This document shows, in pieces, positions 1-11,475 of a DNA stretch of 64,000 nt. Position 1 is the first letter of the stretch; the number at the start of each line of letters is the position of its first letter. The position numbers and the translations under genes were made by a program. The DNA comes from Microvelia longipes (Eukaryota > Arthropoda > Insecta > Hemiptera > Veliidae): positions 46,006,006 to 46,070,005 of the forward strand of contig JACMZG010001870.1 in the NCBI GenBank assembly GCA_018340805.1, given 5' to 3'. Below the pieces are notes generated by a model. That model worked only from the letters and a program-made list of their open reading frames with translations. It did no database searches and was not told the origin of the DNA.

Positions 1-795
1 TTTTTATGTAAAATCCTACATGATATAAAGGTAAAAATTTTATACTTTTATTATACATTTTTTAGTTTACGTTCATATTTTATAACAAGAATTGAAAAGG
101 TTTCCTCCAAATCAAGCTCTGATTTGCAAAACAAGCTCTCTAAAGTCATCTTAAACCGAGAGGTAACTGTAAGTAAGAAATTGATGGTAATATGATGTAT
201 CATATTATCATCAATCTCAGCTTGCAAGCTGATGAACGACAGCTTGTAAGCTGTCATTCATGGAACGGGATTTCCCCCAATTAGTCGTCAAATTATAACA
301 CCACGATCCACGGAAAAACTATTAAAGATTAATTATATATAAGAAGCATGCAAATCCATTCACTGTGTGTCAAAGGCGAGTTTGAATTTTGTGATTTGCT
401 GTTTGAATGATTTGTGTATAAAGTTGCATAGAAAATTTCAAAACATAATTCACTAAACAAATATTTTTATGATGATAGAAGACTGCAATATCAATCTCTA
501 CGAGGAACCAGAAGAGGGCAAAACTTTCAAAGAAATTATCTGAAAAGTTTTGATGGGGAATTCAAAACCCTGGTTTTGGAAATCAAGATTAACTAGAGGA
601 GATATTGTCAAAATAAACCGATTAAGATGCCAACGTGTGAGAAGCATCCAATACCCACTACAAGATAGGATTAAGCGACTCCCCAGTATGCCACACCCGC
701 CACACACTAGACCGTAGATCATATTCTACTAGACTGTCCTTCAAAATCTAGAGACCCAAACCTAATGCTAACCCAAACGTAAATAAATATGACCT
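1..795. other. AT-rich stretch, no gene recognised
   Basis: No coding region, RNA gene or repeat is recognised here. Short open frames on the minus strand (51-257, 498-722) have no recognisable domain and no supporting context. Confidence 0.5.
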
Positions 796-1196
796 TAACC
801 CAGGACCCGCGTGTCGATCAAGCTAATTGAAGTTTTCTGTAGTTTCCCTCAATTTTATAGGAAAATGCCAGGTTGACTCATGAAAAGTCAGCCCAGGGAC
901 TAGATAATAAACTTTCTTTGACACTCCTGCAAACTGCCATTAAAATATAAAACTATTCAAAACACCATCAAAAATATCATCTTTTGCAAATCCTGCAATA
1001 AAAATTAAATTAAAATACCCAAACCAAAAAATTGGAAACTATCCTAAACCCAAACAAACCCCCTCACACCCCAAAAGATAACCAAATTTCATACCAAAAT
1101 AAATAAATAAAATAAAAATAAAGAGGCACAAATCACCCCAAATCAATAAATAAAATATGGCTCGGGTTTACACAACATAAATATTGTATACTTTTG
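796..1196 (+). repeat. Dispersed repeat family G, copy 1
   Basis: This stretch matches the reverse complement of 31725-32130 over nearly its whole length. It begins TAACCCAGGACCCGCGTGTC and ends in an A/T-rich tail around GTATACTTTTG. The better-preserved copy at 31725 has a poly-A-like end and a near-perfect 9-bp target duplication, so the family behaves like a SINE or a LINE 3' fragment. It contains the motif GGAAAATGCCAGG. No coding potential is seen. The class assignment is inference; the repeat relationship is direct. Confidence 0.7.
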
Positions 1197-1374
1197 CCGA
1201 TAAAGAACTTGTTAAAAAAAGAACTAAAGCCTCACTTTTGGGTAAAAAAAATAAAATTTTTACCATAATTTTGGTAAATTTGAAATCTAAGGAGTCTAAT
1301 GAGTTTTTGGTAATCTCTGTTTAATCCATATTGGCAGCAATGCATATTGTTAAAAATATTAAAAAATCCAGTAT

Positions 1375-1800
1375 GGGGTCCCTTCGAACTTTTCCTTATC
1401 ACTAAAGATTTGTTAAGCTCATCCTCCCTATTTCGAACTCGCTTAGCTCGACCTCCCTACTTCGTACTCGCTTAGCTCGTCCTCAGATATACAAGTCGCC
1501 AAAATTATACCACAACTCATTTATTTACAGTTTTCTAATGAGTGAATTTTTTGGTAATCTCGTCCTTCGGACTCACTTAGCTCGTCCTCCCTATTTCGGA
1601 CTCGCTTAGCTCGTCCTCCCTACTTCGGACTCGCTTAGATCGTCCCTACTTGGACTCGTAGCTCGTCCTTCGGACTCGCTTAGCTCGTCCTCCTACTTCG
1701 GACTCGCTTACTCGTCCTCCTACTTCGTTAGCTCTCTCCCTACTTGCTTAGCTGTCCCTACTTCGTACTCGCTTAGCTCGTCCTCAGAATATACAAGTCG
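1375..1800. repeat. Tandem array of a family A-derived ~26-30 bp motif
   Basis: Degenerate tandem copies of a unit like GGACTCGCTTAGCTCGTCCT with CCCTACTTC between them, about a dozen copies, many with small deletions. The same motif occurs once or twice near the left end of intact family A copies (for example 5260-5370), and the array starts with a family A-like edge (GGGGTCCCTTCGAACTTTTCC). It therefore looks like an internal expansion inside a family A copy. Confidence 0.75.
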
Positions 1801-2379
1801 CTAAAATTATACTACAACTCATTTATTCTACAGTTTTCTAATGAGTGAATTTTGTTAATTTAACTTTTTTTTGTAGATTTAACTTTGGAGAATCTAAAAT
1901 GGTTCAACACTATGGACACTGTTTATGGATACACTTAGCATTACTTATTTACTTATATCCCATAAAAATAAATTATTTGTATTCTTTCTTCCAAAACAAA
2001 AAAAAGAGGCTGAATTGCCACTGCTTTAAAAATAAGTTTAAAATAACGTATAATCAAAATAAAGAGATATGAATAAAACATTTGCTCTACTTTGGAAGTA
2101 AACAGGGAAAAAGAGTCTCCTTCTTGAAAATATTTTCGGGGAAAATAACAGTAAAATGGAGATGAGTGAAAATAATTGGCATGGAGAGAGAAAATTCGAA
2201 ACAATTCCCACACCTAAGCATGTGAATCATTTCTTAACTTCTTTCTTGTTTTTTTTTACTTAAAAAGAAATAATTAAAACATAAAATCTAAAAATTAAAA
2301 TATCGCCTCTTGCCGCTTCGCGGTATTTGTCACACATAACATTACTTGTTTATTGATTATGTTGCTGTTCTGTTATTAG
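1801..2379. other. AT-rich stretch, no gene recognised
   Basis: Nothing identifiable except a short GC-rich patch near 2305-2330 containing CCGCTTCGCGG, a palindrome reminiscent of families E and I. Open frames at 1845-2072 and 1953-2213 overlap on opposite strands and have no recognisable domain. Confidence 0.45.
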
Positions 2380-2907
2380 CTTAGAATAATGCTATATATA
2401 AAGGAGCACTACTGATAACACGAAGCAGTTCACTGGTGGACTTAAGTAATGCTGCCACCCAAACAATATACAATTTTCTAAAAAAAAGTTGGCAATACTT
2501 CCGGCTGCTGAATTATTATGTTCTATTATTAATTAATGATTGATAATTCATAAAACTAATAAAATATCGGTGCATTACAATTTAAAGCATTTATTGTAGT
2601 TTAACGTATTTATTAAAATTATATATAAAAGTAGTCCTCGTCAACTAAATGTAGATTCTGTATTCCGCTATCCTTTTGCATCTAAGACCGGTTTATTAAA
2701 TACTCAGCAGGTGTTTTAAGTTATTATATTTGTTCTTACGAAGTTTCTTCATTATTAGATACTTATGACACATATTTAAAATAATGTTTTGTTGTCAGGT
2801 TGGCAGCTACTTTTGTGCACAGTCAACCGGCTTTCGTGTTATCAGTGGAATTACATTATATTTACGGTTCTGTGCTCCTTCTAATATATGTATAGTATTA
2901 TTCTAAG
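2380..2907. mobile_element. hAT-like MITE, copy 1
   Basis: Non-coding element of 528 bp with terminal inverted repeats CTTAGAATAATGCTATATAT and its inverse ending TAGTATTATTCTAAG. Inside each terminus comes GGAGCAC and then a GTTATCAGT-type motif. The flanks GTTATTAG and GTTATTGG agree at 7 of 8 bases, which fits an 8-bp target duplication. Related copies lie at 38880, 47579, 56219 (partial) and 57758. The 8-bp duplication suggests mobilisation by a hAT transposase; none is encoded here. Confidence 0.8.
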
Positions 2908-2984
2908 GTTATTGGGATTATTTATCAGAAAATGGTAATGAAGTTGTTCGCATGACGGAAGTGTAATTTTTACGGATTTCTTAT

Positions 2985-3356
2985 TTGTTGGATGATGACA
3001 GACACACACTCATATTTACACACACACAGACAGACAGACAACTGTGTGAAAACCACTAAGGAGACTTAAAAAACACCTGAATCAAATAATTCCGTTGACA
3101 TCCTGGTTTCAGATTTGTGTATATAAAAAATAATAGAAACGCATTTTGCAAATTCGTCAGATTTGAAAAAAGTGTTATGGTTTAATATTTTTATGATTTT
3201 GCGTGCGCCTGCAGGTTTTTTGGGTAGACTAACTACGCAATACAGTTGTGTATTGTCTATATTGCCGCTGCACCACGGATCCCAGCATCAACCTCAGATT
3301 TTTTTTGCAAACACAACACTTTTCCTATCTATGGTATAAATGAGGAAATGTAAAAA
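2985..3356 (+). repeat. Family A fragments
   Basis: Two pieces of family A. Positions 2985-3135 contain the ACAGACAGACAACTGTGTGAA segment and the following AAAACACCTGAA part. Positions 3268-3356 hold the right end with GCAAACACAACACTTTTCC and GGTATAAATGAGGAAA. Sequence between them does not match other copies. Confidence 0.65.
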
Positions 3357-3839
3357 ACAATGCTTTAATGTTAAAAATAACTTTTGTGTTTGTATCAGAA
3401 AAATATTTGCCTTTCCTTACAAACATTATCCGGGTTATTTTAGGATATTTATGAAATATTGGCAAATACAATTAAAGTAATTAAATGGGGAAGCGAGGTG
3501 TCAACTATGACGGAGATATTTAGGGCATGTCAATCATGAGCCATATCAAGGAGCAGGACTTCAGGAAGGGGTATGCTAGGGTTGTGACGCAGATAGGCTA
3601 GAGGAAAGGGTTACCGCTCTGTAACCATTTTGGAGGAAGGAGAAAATTAATGCCTCTGTTTAGTCACTATCTTTAATTAAGTAGTTATTTTCATAAGAGT
3701 CTCATGTTCTAGGCTTTAAAATTCTCATAAATTTGCCTAAGAAATTACTCGTTGTCGTAACTATAAAGGATATAATTCAGTGCACTAATTACTACCTGGG
3801 ACCAATAGTTTTTTTTACTAAACCAAGCATTGCTTGTAA
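3357..3839. other. No gene recognised
   Basis: Low-copy-looking AT-rich sequence with a slightly more GC-balanced part around 3480-3650. No repeat partner was noticed elsewhere in the window and no domain is recognisable. Confidence 0.4.
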
Positions 3840-4116
3840 TAGACCAAGAGCCTAGAGGTGTTTTGTTAATAAAAAGTAATGCTGGAACCGGTCTCATTTT
3901 TTCGTAAATACCTCCTGAACAAGGATCTGCAATTCTACGACTCGTATCGGATGGTGTCCCAGGCAGAACCTTTGACCTAGTGCGTTCTGCCTGGACACCC
4001 ATCCGATACGAGTCGGTAGAATTGCAGATCCTTGTTCAGGAAGGTATTTACGAAAATTGAAACCGTTTCAGTCATTACACTTTTTATTAACCAAACACCC
4101 CTGGGCTCTTGGTCTA
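3840..4116. mobile_element. Fold-back element family B, copy 1
   Basis: A 277-bp near-perfect palindrome. The left arm starts TAGACCAAGAGCC and the right arm ends GGGCTCTTGGTCTA. Each arm is about 130 bp, and the arms meet around 3968-3980. A second copy, with a triplicated left arm, lies at 33694-34258. The termini may be flanked by TA. No coding capacity is present, so it is a non-autonomous fold-back or MITE-type element. Confidence 0.8.
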
Positions 4117-4382
4117 TAAATTTGATGGTTGTAAAATTATATAAATAAAAAATAAAATACTGTTTTGTACTAACAGGTACAAAACTTTGTAAAAATCACT
4201 CAAGATGTCTTGAAAATATAAAAAAAGACAATTTAAGAGGAAGCTCGGTTTCGGAAAAGACAGAATAAATTTATTTTAAAAATACTTTTAGCGAATTTTC
4301 ATCATGAATCATGAAGATTACACTTATAAGATTCAATTCCGTTCGGCTTCTTGATACAAAAAAACTTTGCCGAAAATATAAT

Positions 4383-4425
<43 letters not shown>

Positions 4426-5212
4426 TGTGTGGGTGCGTGTTTGTATGTATGTATGGGCATAACTTGATTCATATGTATTCATATGGGTATTTGCATGATA
4501 TATGGCAAAATGCCATAGAAAAAAAAATTATAATAAAACAACAACAATGTACCACATCGTTGTTGTTTAGGGTGGCCCCGAGGGCTGAACCGCGGAACGG
4601 CTACGGACCGAAGGAAAACATGAAGTTTTCCCAAACGAAGGACTAATGAATCTATAAAATAACGAAATATTAAAGGAAATTATCTTTCATTTCCTTTAAG
4701 GAGTAGTTAAAGATTCTATTTAACTACACAGATATACATTATACAGTTATGACAGAGGAAGGTTTAGTATTGGTCGTCTCTTCGACCCAATTACAAACTT
4801 CTGAAGCAGACTGTGATTACATTTAGAAGTAAGTTATATGACCCTTGAGACTGTGGAGCTAAGTATAATGCTAAGCCCTAGAGGGCTTTATTGTTAGTCT
4901 TTTAAGTAGTTAAAGTTAAGATACTTAATATATTGAATTAAGTAGTTGGAAGAAGGATTTAATTTCTAATAGAAAATTATGACTAGTAAATATTTCATGG
5001 AAAAGTGGTTAGGACAATTGATGAAAGAAAATTTTTAAGAAGACAAATTGAAGAGAAATGTGCCAATGAGGAAAATAAAAAATAAATGAGCAAATTTTTA
5101 TGCATATAAATATAGAAAAGAAAGAGAACAGATATAAAGAGCACAAATAAAAGGTAAATATTAAATAAAGATAATAAATAAAAAATAACTATACGTGTAA
5201 AGGAAGACAAAG
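4117..5212. other. AT-rich stretch with (TA)n tract, hairpin and purine-rich end
   Basis: Contains a hairpin GTTTTGTAC / GTACAAAAC near 4163-4187, a (TA)n tract at about 4380-4420 followed by TG/TATG-rich sequence, and a purine-rich stretch from about 4920. No gene is recognised. Confidence 0.5.
4536..4622. repeat. GC-rich patch, family I, copy 1
   Basis: A short GC-rich island in AT-rich DNA. It starts ACAACAACAATGT and continues with GGTGGCCCCGAGGGC and GGCTACGGACCGAAGG. Versions at 51740-51850 and 56735-56830 share the ACAACAACAATGTGG start and the GGGCCG motif (51740-51850 also shares GGCTACGG), so it is a dispersed hairpin-rich repeat, not a gene. Confidence 0.6.
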
Positions 5213-5809
5213 AAAAAATCGGGTACGGGATATCTCAGTACTTTTCCTCATCACATGAGATTCGCTACGCTCTCCTCCCTACTTTGGACTCGCTTCGCTC
5301 GTCCTAAGAATATACAAGTCGTTAAAGTTATCCTGCAACACGTCTTCGACTCGCTTAGCTCGTCCTCATAGTAAATACATTCGTTTCATCCCAGTAGTCA
5401 TTTATCCAGGCATGAACACGCTCGATGCAGCTTAACTTTTATGATCTACCAAAAATCATAAATAGACTTGTTGTATTATAACAGAACTTACTGCACTTAT
5501 TTTTTACGTTAAGGGGTACACTTGTACCAAAAATTCAACTTAATTGGAATATTTTACGATTTTTGCTGTGTCTTTATTGTGGGTTATTGACGATATAAAA
5601 AAAATATTTTCCAAATAGCACAACTACAGCGGTAGACTGATTTTTGTACAAAATTTCAACTCTAGCATACATACACTGGGCGCTACGATGATAACAGACA
5701 CACACACAAATACAGACAGACAACTTTGCGAAAACCACTCAGAAGGTCATTATTTGCAAACCCAATACTTTTCCTATATACCTACGGTATAAATGAGGAA
5801 AAGTAAAAA
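5213..5809 (+). repeat. Family A, internally shortened copy
   Basis: Left end AATCGGGTACGGGATATC followed by TACTTTTCCTCATCAC; right end CCTACGGTATAAATGAGGAA then AAGTAAA. The two ends carry the inverted motif ACTTTTCCTCAT / ATGAGGAAAAGT. The middle keeps the family landmarks: a CTCGCTTCGCTCGTCC motif, TTTATTGTGGGTTATTGACG, an ACACACACA tract and ACAGACAGACAACTTTG. It is about half the length of the longest copies. Confidence 0.8.
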
Positions 5810-6048
5810 TGTGTTGATAAAATTTACAAAAAAAGATAAAATGTAAAGAAGAAAAGAAACTTTTAGAAGAAATGAGTATGATGATAAGTTCATAAAGATA
5901 AAAAAAAGATGAAGATTGAATAAGAAAAATGAAAATTGAAGAAGACATGAGCAGGGTGATAATTGCAAGTGAATATGACCAAGAAAAAAATAAAATGATA
6001 TAATGTGCAAACAAATATAGCGAAGATTAAACAAGGATAATAATATAG

Positions 6049-6445
6049 AAAAAGTCGGGTACGGGGTACCTCGGATCTTTTCCTCATTACATCGGATTCG
6101 CTACGCTCATCCTCAGAAATACAGTTCCTGGTACATCCGATTGAAAACATTCAACATTTTTTACCAAAAGAAGAAAAGAATTAGAAAAGAAAACCAGATT
6201 TATACACATTTGTTTTTAAAAGACATGTTCTACAGTTGTGGAACGTGCTAAAAATAAACGGCCTCTAGTAGTGATTACTAGAGGAAACATAAAAAAAACG
6301 CACACATCAGACTGACAACTTTGTGAAAACCACTCAGGAGGCCTTAACAACGCCTGAAACTGATAATTCCGGTTTCATCCCGGTTTCGGATTTTTTTACA
6401 AACATAATACTTTTATACCTACGGTATAAATGAGGAAAGGAAAAA
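6049..6445 (+). repeat. Family A, short copy inserted beside satellite monomers
   Basis: It begins GTCGGGTACGGGGTACCTCG and ends CCTACGGTATAAATGAGG, with the centre missing. Single monomers of the neighbouring ~105-bp satellite lie on both sides (about 5938-6020 and 6447-6520), so this copy probably inserted between them. Confidence 0.75.
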
Positions 6446-8178
6446 GCATGAGCAGAGTGATAAGTTTTAGAAAATATGACCATGAAATAAATATAAAAGA
6501 TATAATGTGCAAAACATTAGGATGAAGATTAAATAAGCGAGAAATAATGGAAGGTCAGAAAAACAGGGAAATAAGTTCAAGGAATAATTACCCTGAAATA
6601 AATATAATAGAATAAATAAGTAACCGAAAAAAGACAAAAGTAGAAGACATGAGCGGAGTAATAAGTTTCAAGGAAATATAATTATAAATTGTGCGAAAAA
6701 AATAGAATAAATAATAAAAAAAAATAAATAGTAGAAGACATGAGAAGAGTGATAAGTTTAAAGGATAATATAACCTAAAATAAATATTAATATAAATTGT
6801 GCGAAAAAATAGAATAAATAAGTAAAAAAAAAATACAATAGTAGAAGACATGAGAAGAGTGATAAGTTTTAAGGATATATAAACCTAAAATATATATTAA
6901 TATAAATTGTGCGAAAAAAATAGAATACATAAGTAAAAAAAAATACAATAGTAGAAGACACGAGAAGAGCGATAAGTTTTAAGGATATATAACCTAAAAT
7001 AATATTAATATAATTGTGCGAAAAAAATAGAATAAATAAATAAAAAAAAATACAATAGTAGAAGACATGAGCGCAGTGATATGTTTCAAGGAAATATAAA
7101 CCTAAAATAAATATAAATATAAATTGTGCGAAAGAAATAGAGAAAATAAATGAAAAAAAAATACAATAATAGAAGACATGAGCGCAGTGATAAGTTTCAA
7201 GGAATATAAACCTGAAATAAATATAAAATAAATTGTGCGAAAAAATAGAGAAAATAAATAAAAAATACAATAGTAGAAACATGAGCAGAGTGATAAGTTT
7301 CAAGGAAATATAAACCTGAAATAAATATAAATATAAATTGTGCGAAAGAAATAGAATAAATAAGAAAAAAAAAAAAAATACAATAGTAGAAGACATGAGA
7401 AGAGTGATAAGTTTTAAGGATATATAAACCTAAAATAAATATTAATATAAATTGTGCGAAAAAAATAGAATAAATAAATTGAAAAAAATACAATAATAGA
7501 AGACATGAGCAGAGTGAAAAGTTTCAAGGATATATAAACCTAAAATAAATATTAATATAAATTGTGCGAAAAAAATAGAATAAATAAATAAAAAAAAATA
7601 CAATAGTAAAGACATGAGCGCAGTGATATGTTTCAAGGATAAAACCTAAATAAATATAAATATAAATTGTGCGAAAGAAATAGAGAAAATGAAAAAAAAA
7701 ATACAATAATAGAAGACATGAGCGCAGTGATAAGTTTCAAGGAAATATAAACCTGAAATAAATATAAATATAAATTGTGCGAAAAAAATAGAGAAATAAA
7801 TAAAAAAAATACAATAGTAGAAGACATGAGCAGAGTGATAAGTTTCAAGGAAATATAAACCTGAAATATATAAATATAAATTGTGCGAAGAAATAGAATA
7901 ATAAGTAAAAAAAAAAAAAATACAAATAGTAGAGACATGAAGAGAGTGATAAGTTTTAAGGATATATAAACCTGAAATATAAATATAAATTGTGCGAAAA
8001 AATAGAATAAATAAATTGAAAAAAATACAATATAGAAGACATGAGCAGAGTGAAAAGTTTCAAGGATATAAACCTAAAATAAATAAATAAAATTGTGCGA
8101 AAAAATAGAATAAATAAATAAAAAAAAATACAATAGTAGAAGACATGAGCAGAGTGATAAGTTCAAAGAAATATAAAC
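6446..8178. repeat. Satellite, ~105-bp unit
   Basis: About fifteen tandem copies of a unit with GAAGACATGAGCAGAGTGAT, then AAGTTTCAAGGAAATATAAAC, AATTGTGCGAAAAAAATAGA and an A-rich spacer. Copies differ by point changes and length changes in A-runs. Long minus-strand open frames here (for example 6869-7396) are low-complexity readings of the array and are not taken as genes. Confidence 0.9.
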
Positions 8179-8544
8179 ATATCTTACCTGGTTATCTTAA
8201 GAGAAATAAGAGACCAAAATAAAAAAAATAATATTTGAACAACAAAAGCTGGAGGGAAAAGTAAGCAAAACAAAATTATGAAATATTAATATGAAAGACA
8301 ATATGTTGTGAAAGGAGCGTGGAATGGGAAAGTTCTAAGAAACTTAACAAACTTGAATCACTTGTCATGTTTTATTCAAGAAAATAGCGCTATTTATTAT
8401 AGGTGTGTTAATGGAAGTTGTTGAAGAGATTAGAGAAGATAGTTAGAGACAAATGACGAGTCTAAGTCATTTATCTCTTTGACTGCTTACACAGACACTC
8501 GACCCAGACTGCTTACATAGACAACCATTTACTAAGCTTATTTT
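8179..8544. other. Purine-rich stretch, no gene recognised
   Basis: A/G-rich, non-tandem sequence followed by a more mixed segment. Nothing further is identifiable. Confidence 0.4.
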
Positions 8545-8705
8545 TACTTCTCCTAATTTATACCGTAGATATATAGGAATAGTATTGCATTTACACTAAA
8601 ATAAAAAAACCCAGATTTCACTTAAATCAACCTTTTCAAATACTTTCAAGTCCTCCTCAGTGGTTTTTCACAAAGTATGCGTGGGTCTGTAATCACCATA
8701 GCTCC
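8545..8705 (-). repeat. Family A right-end fragment
   Basis: Inverted family A end: TTATACCGTAGATATATAGG, a degenerate GCATTTACACTAAAA stretch, then CTCCTCAGTGGTTTTTCACA. It stops at the edge of the next satellite. Confidence 0.65.
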
Positions 8706-8709
8706 TGCT

Positions 8710-9432
8710 ATTAACCAGGATTAACCTATTGTAGTAAAATAGTAGTAACTGGTAATAATACTTGTAGTAAAATAGTAGTAACCGGTAATAATACTTGTAG
8801 TAAAATAGTAGTAAGTAATAATACTTGTAGTAAAATAGTAGTAACCGGTAATTAAAATAGGTAACCGGTAATAAAATGTAGTAAGTAATAACTGTAATAG
8901 TAGTAACCGTAATAATACTTGTAGTAAAATAGGAGTAACCGGAAATAATACTTGTATTAAAATAGTAGTAACCGGTAATTAAAATAGTAGTAACCGGTAA
9001 TAACACCTGTAGTAAAATAGTAGTAACCGGTAATAAATACTTGTAGTAAAATAGTAGTAACCGGTATAACACTTGTAGTAAAATAGTAACCTAACACCTG
9101 TAGTAAAATAGTAGTAACCGTAATAATACTTGTAGTAAAATAGTAGTAACCGATAATTAAAATAGTAGTAACCGGTAATAATACTTGTAGTAAATAGTAG
9201 TAACCGATATTAAAATAGTAGTAACCGTAATAATACTTGTAGTAAAATAGTAGTAACCGGTAATAATACTTGTAGTAAAATAGCAGTAACCGGAAATAAT
9301 ACTTGTAGTAAAATAGTAGTAACCGGTAATAACACCTATAGTAAAATAGTAGTCACCGGTAATAATACTTGTAGTAAAATAGTAGTAACCGTTAATAACA
9401 CTTGCAGTAAAATAGTAGCAACCGGTAATAAT
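8710..9432. repeat. Satellite, ~33-bp unit
   Basis: More than twenty tandem copies of a unit like ACTTGTAGTAAAATAGTAGT plus AACCGGTAATAAT. Some copies lack the TAATACTTGTAG half, giving a shorter unit. ACCGGT recurs in most copies. Open frames in the array are repeat artefacts. Confidence 0.9.
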
Positions 9433-9477
9433 ATATCTCTGTGTATGTATCTCGTTCGTACACACATACGTACAAAC

Positions 9478-9479
<2 letters not shown>

Positions 9480-9519
<40 letters not shown>

Positions 9520-9523
9520 TATA

Positions 9524-9584
<61 letters not shown>

Positions 9585-9603
9585 TGTATGAATGAATGTA
9601 TGT
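9480..9603. repeat. (TA)n then (TATG)n microsatellite
   Basis: A TA dinucleotide tract of roughly 75 bp with a few single-base interruptions is followed by about nine TATG units and a TGAATGAATG variant. Confidence 0.95.
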
Positions 9604-9606
9604 ATA

Positions 9607-9762
9607 CAGGGTGTTTCATATTTCATATAAAGTGTTCACCAAAAGAAGGAGATGATAGTACTCCTTAAGGGAAACAAAAAATGTTCTATAATATAAATCC
9701 CGATCTACAACCGTGACCCACCGACCTTCTTCTTTGGTGGACACTTTATATGAAACACCCTG
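9607..9762. mobile_element. Small MITE with CAGGGTGTTTCAT termini
   Basis: A 156-bp element. The left end CAGGGTGTTTCATAT is inverted at the right end as ATATGAAACACCCTG. The arms share AAAGTGTTCACCAAA-type sequence and a GAAGG motif over about 45 bp. The left side abuts TA. Its CAGGGTGT start resembles the mariner-like element at 14013, but the sequences diverge immediately inside. Confidence 0.7.
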
Positions 9763-9788
9763 AGTATATCTCAAACCTCAACAATATT

Positions 9789-10599
9789 CGCGATTCAAAG
9801 TCCGTAGCAGCGCCACCGTCGCTGATAAGAAATTGATAACGAAAGGGTGATCGTTGTTAAAGGCCTTATGGGGATTTTCTGGTTTTTCTTATTTGTGACG
9901 ATTATTTCTTTAAATTTTTTATCAAAGTGTTTTAATTTAACTAATTTTAGGGCATATGAACTCAGTAGAATCACAATTTCATTGAAAAATAGCGTTTTAA
10001 TGGGTTGTCACGAGTATTTAAATTGAGTGATATGAAGATGAAGATCATAATATAGTGTTTTATTCTATTTATTGTTAATTGATGTTACTTTTAAATAATT
10101 TTAGTTTGCACAAACACACAAAATTACCATTTAATTGCATTAAATTGTTTAAATTAGTTGTAACCGGTATTTAAATTAACTGATAAGAAGCCGATTTTCA
10201 CTGTAATGGTGTTTTAATTTATTAATCAATTTTATTTACGCACTAAAATAATTAATAACTCAATAAATTCACTTTTTGTAAAATGTTTGTTTAAATTATC
10301 CGTTTAGGTTTTATTATTTCTGGGTTAAATTGGACGAATCAAAGTCTGTAGCCCGATTCTATATTTAAAATCCTGGAATTATCGAAATATTTATCTATGA
10401 AATATTTGCAATTTTTTAAGCACCGATAGTCGTTCTAATAATTTTCATCACATTTATCACAAATTAACAAACAAACAATAAATAAAAGAAGAATTTTTAT
10501 CGGCTCCCATGCTAATCCTATGATAAAAAAATTTTTGATCATCCTTTCGTTTTCCCGCCATTGGTATTGCCAACCTTACAACTATCTCTTTGAATCGCG
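9789..10599. mobile_element. TIR element, 811 bp, with empty-site paralogue
   Basis: Bounded by a 12-bp inverted repeat, CGCGATTCAAAG and CTTTGAATCGCG, and flanked by AATATT on both sides, a possible 6-bp target duplication. A second inverted pair, AACGAAAGGGTGATC and GATCATCCTTTCGTT, lies just inside. The flanking sequence (CTCAACAATAT, then ATTGATCAG) is continuous at 13617-13640, which acts as an uninserted paralogue. The interior is AT-rich with no open frame, so it is non-autonomous. The superfamily is not assigned. Confidence 0.75.
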
Positions 10600-10828
10600 A
10601 ATATTATTGATCAGTAAGTCCCCTTTTTTTGAAAATCTACCACCAACTCTCCCTCTACCACGAACCTAACCTCATATGCTTATTTTTCTTTGAAAATTTG
10701 CAATAATTTGTAGGAATAGAGTGTAACTCATCCGCAAAACTGGAAAGTCCCAGAAGTGTTGTCACTGAACGCTGATCTATTACAAGATCCTCGTAGCATT
10801 TGAGATAAAATATCCAGGGATAAAAAAA
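10600..10828. repeat. Repeat D, copy 1
   Basis: About 230 bp that recur in the same orientation at 13617-13858. Shared landmarks are ATTGATCAGTAAGTCCCC, GAAAATTTGCAATAATTTG, GAATAGAGTGTAAC and AAGTGTTGTCACTGAAC. Its left part is split off by the element at 9789-10599. Confidence 0.8.
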
Positions 10829-11475
10829 CGAAAAAAGGATAATATGAAAGGAAATTGACAATTTTCCTCCCGGAAAAAATGAAATAGTTTGGCTTCCGGA
10901 TTTCAGCACTTACAAGTTGTAAAATGTGAAGCAGTGAGAAAGTTGAATTTTCAGAGGGAAATATGCCAAGATGATACCTAAAGTTCATACATATTCATAA
11001 AAGTAAAAACTTCTCTTTCCAACATCAATATTTAGCAAAAGTGAAAACTCGAGAAATTATATTCTAAACTGGTTGTTATTGTTTTTTTATTACTATTACG
11101 AATATTTCACTAATTTGAACATAACCATTGTCAATAAGTAATTATTGAAAATGGAGACAAGTAACTATTGAAGGATCATTTCAATTATGACTTCTCTGAA
11201 TGAGAGTCATAGTATAGCCAACTGATAATAATGACAGTAAGCTGAAACTGGTCCAGGAATATTCGCATCCAACAGCAAGTATCAATGGAAGCTGATTTTT
11301 CAGCTGAAGATAGTAAGTTTGATAACCATACATATAGATAAAACATTATCTTACCCTGTTTATTCTTGGAGTCTATATGAGCATGTAGTATATTGATACC
11401 AGGTACTACAATAGCAGGTAATGTTCGGGATCTGAGGAGAGGAGCGGGTAGCTTTACATCACCTTCAAGGCACTG
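10829..11475. other. No gene; holds a ribozyme fold-back arm fragment
   Basis: Mostly unassigned. Positions 11246-11310 match one arm of the fold-back at 18414-18779 (GAAACTGGTCCAGG, then AACAGCAAGTATC and AGCTGATT), but the CTGATGA half of the ribozyme core is absent, so it is a truncated relic. Confidence 0.5.

Noticed and set aside
6588..7938. Minus-strand frames rich in Phe, Tyr and Ile resembling multi-pass membrane proteins
   Set aside because: They read through the 105-bp satellite, overlap each other in different frames, and end at unit indels.
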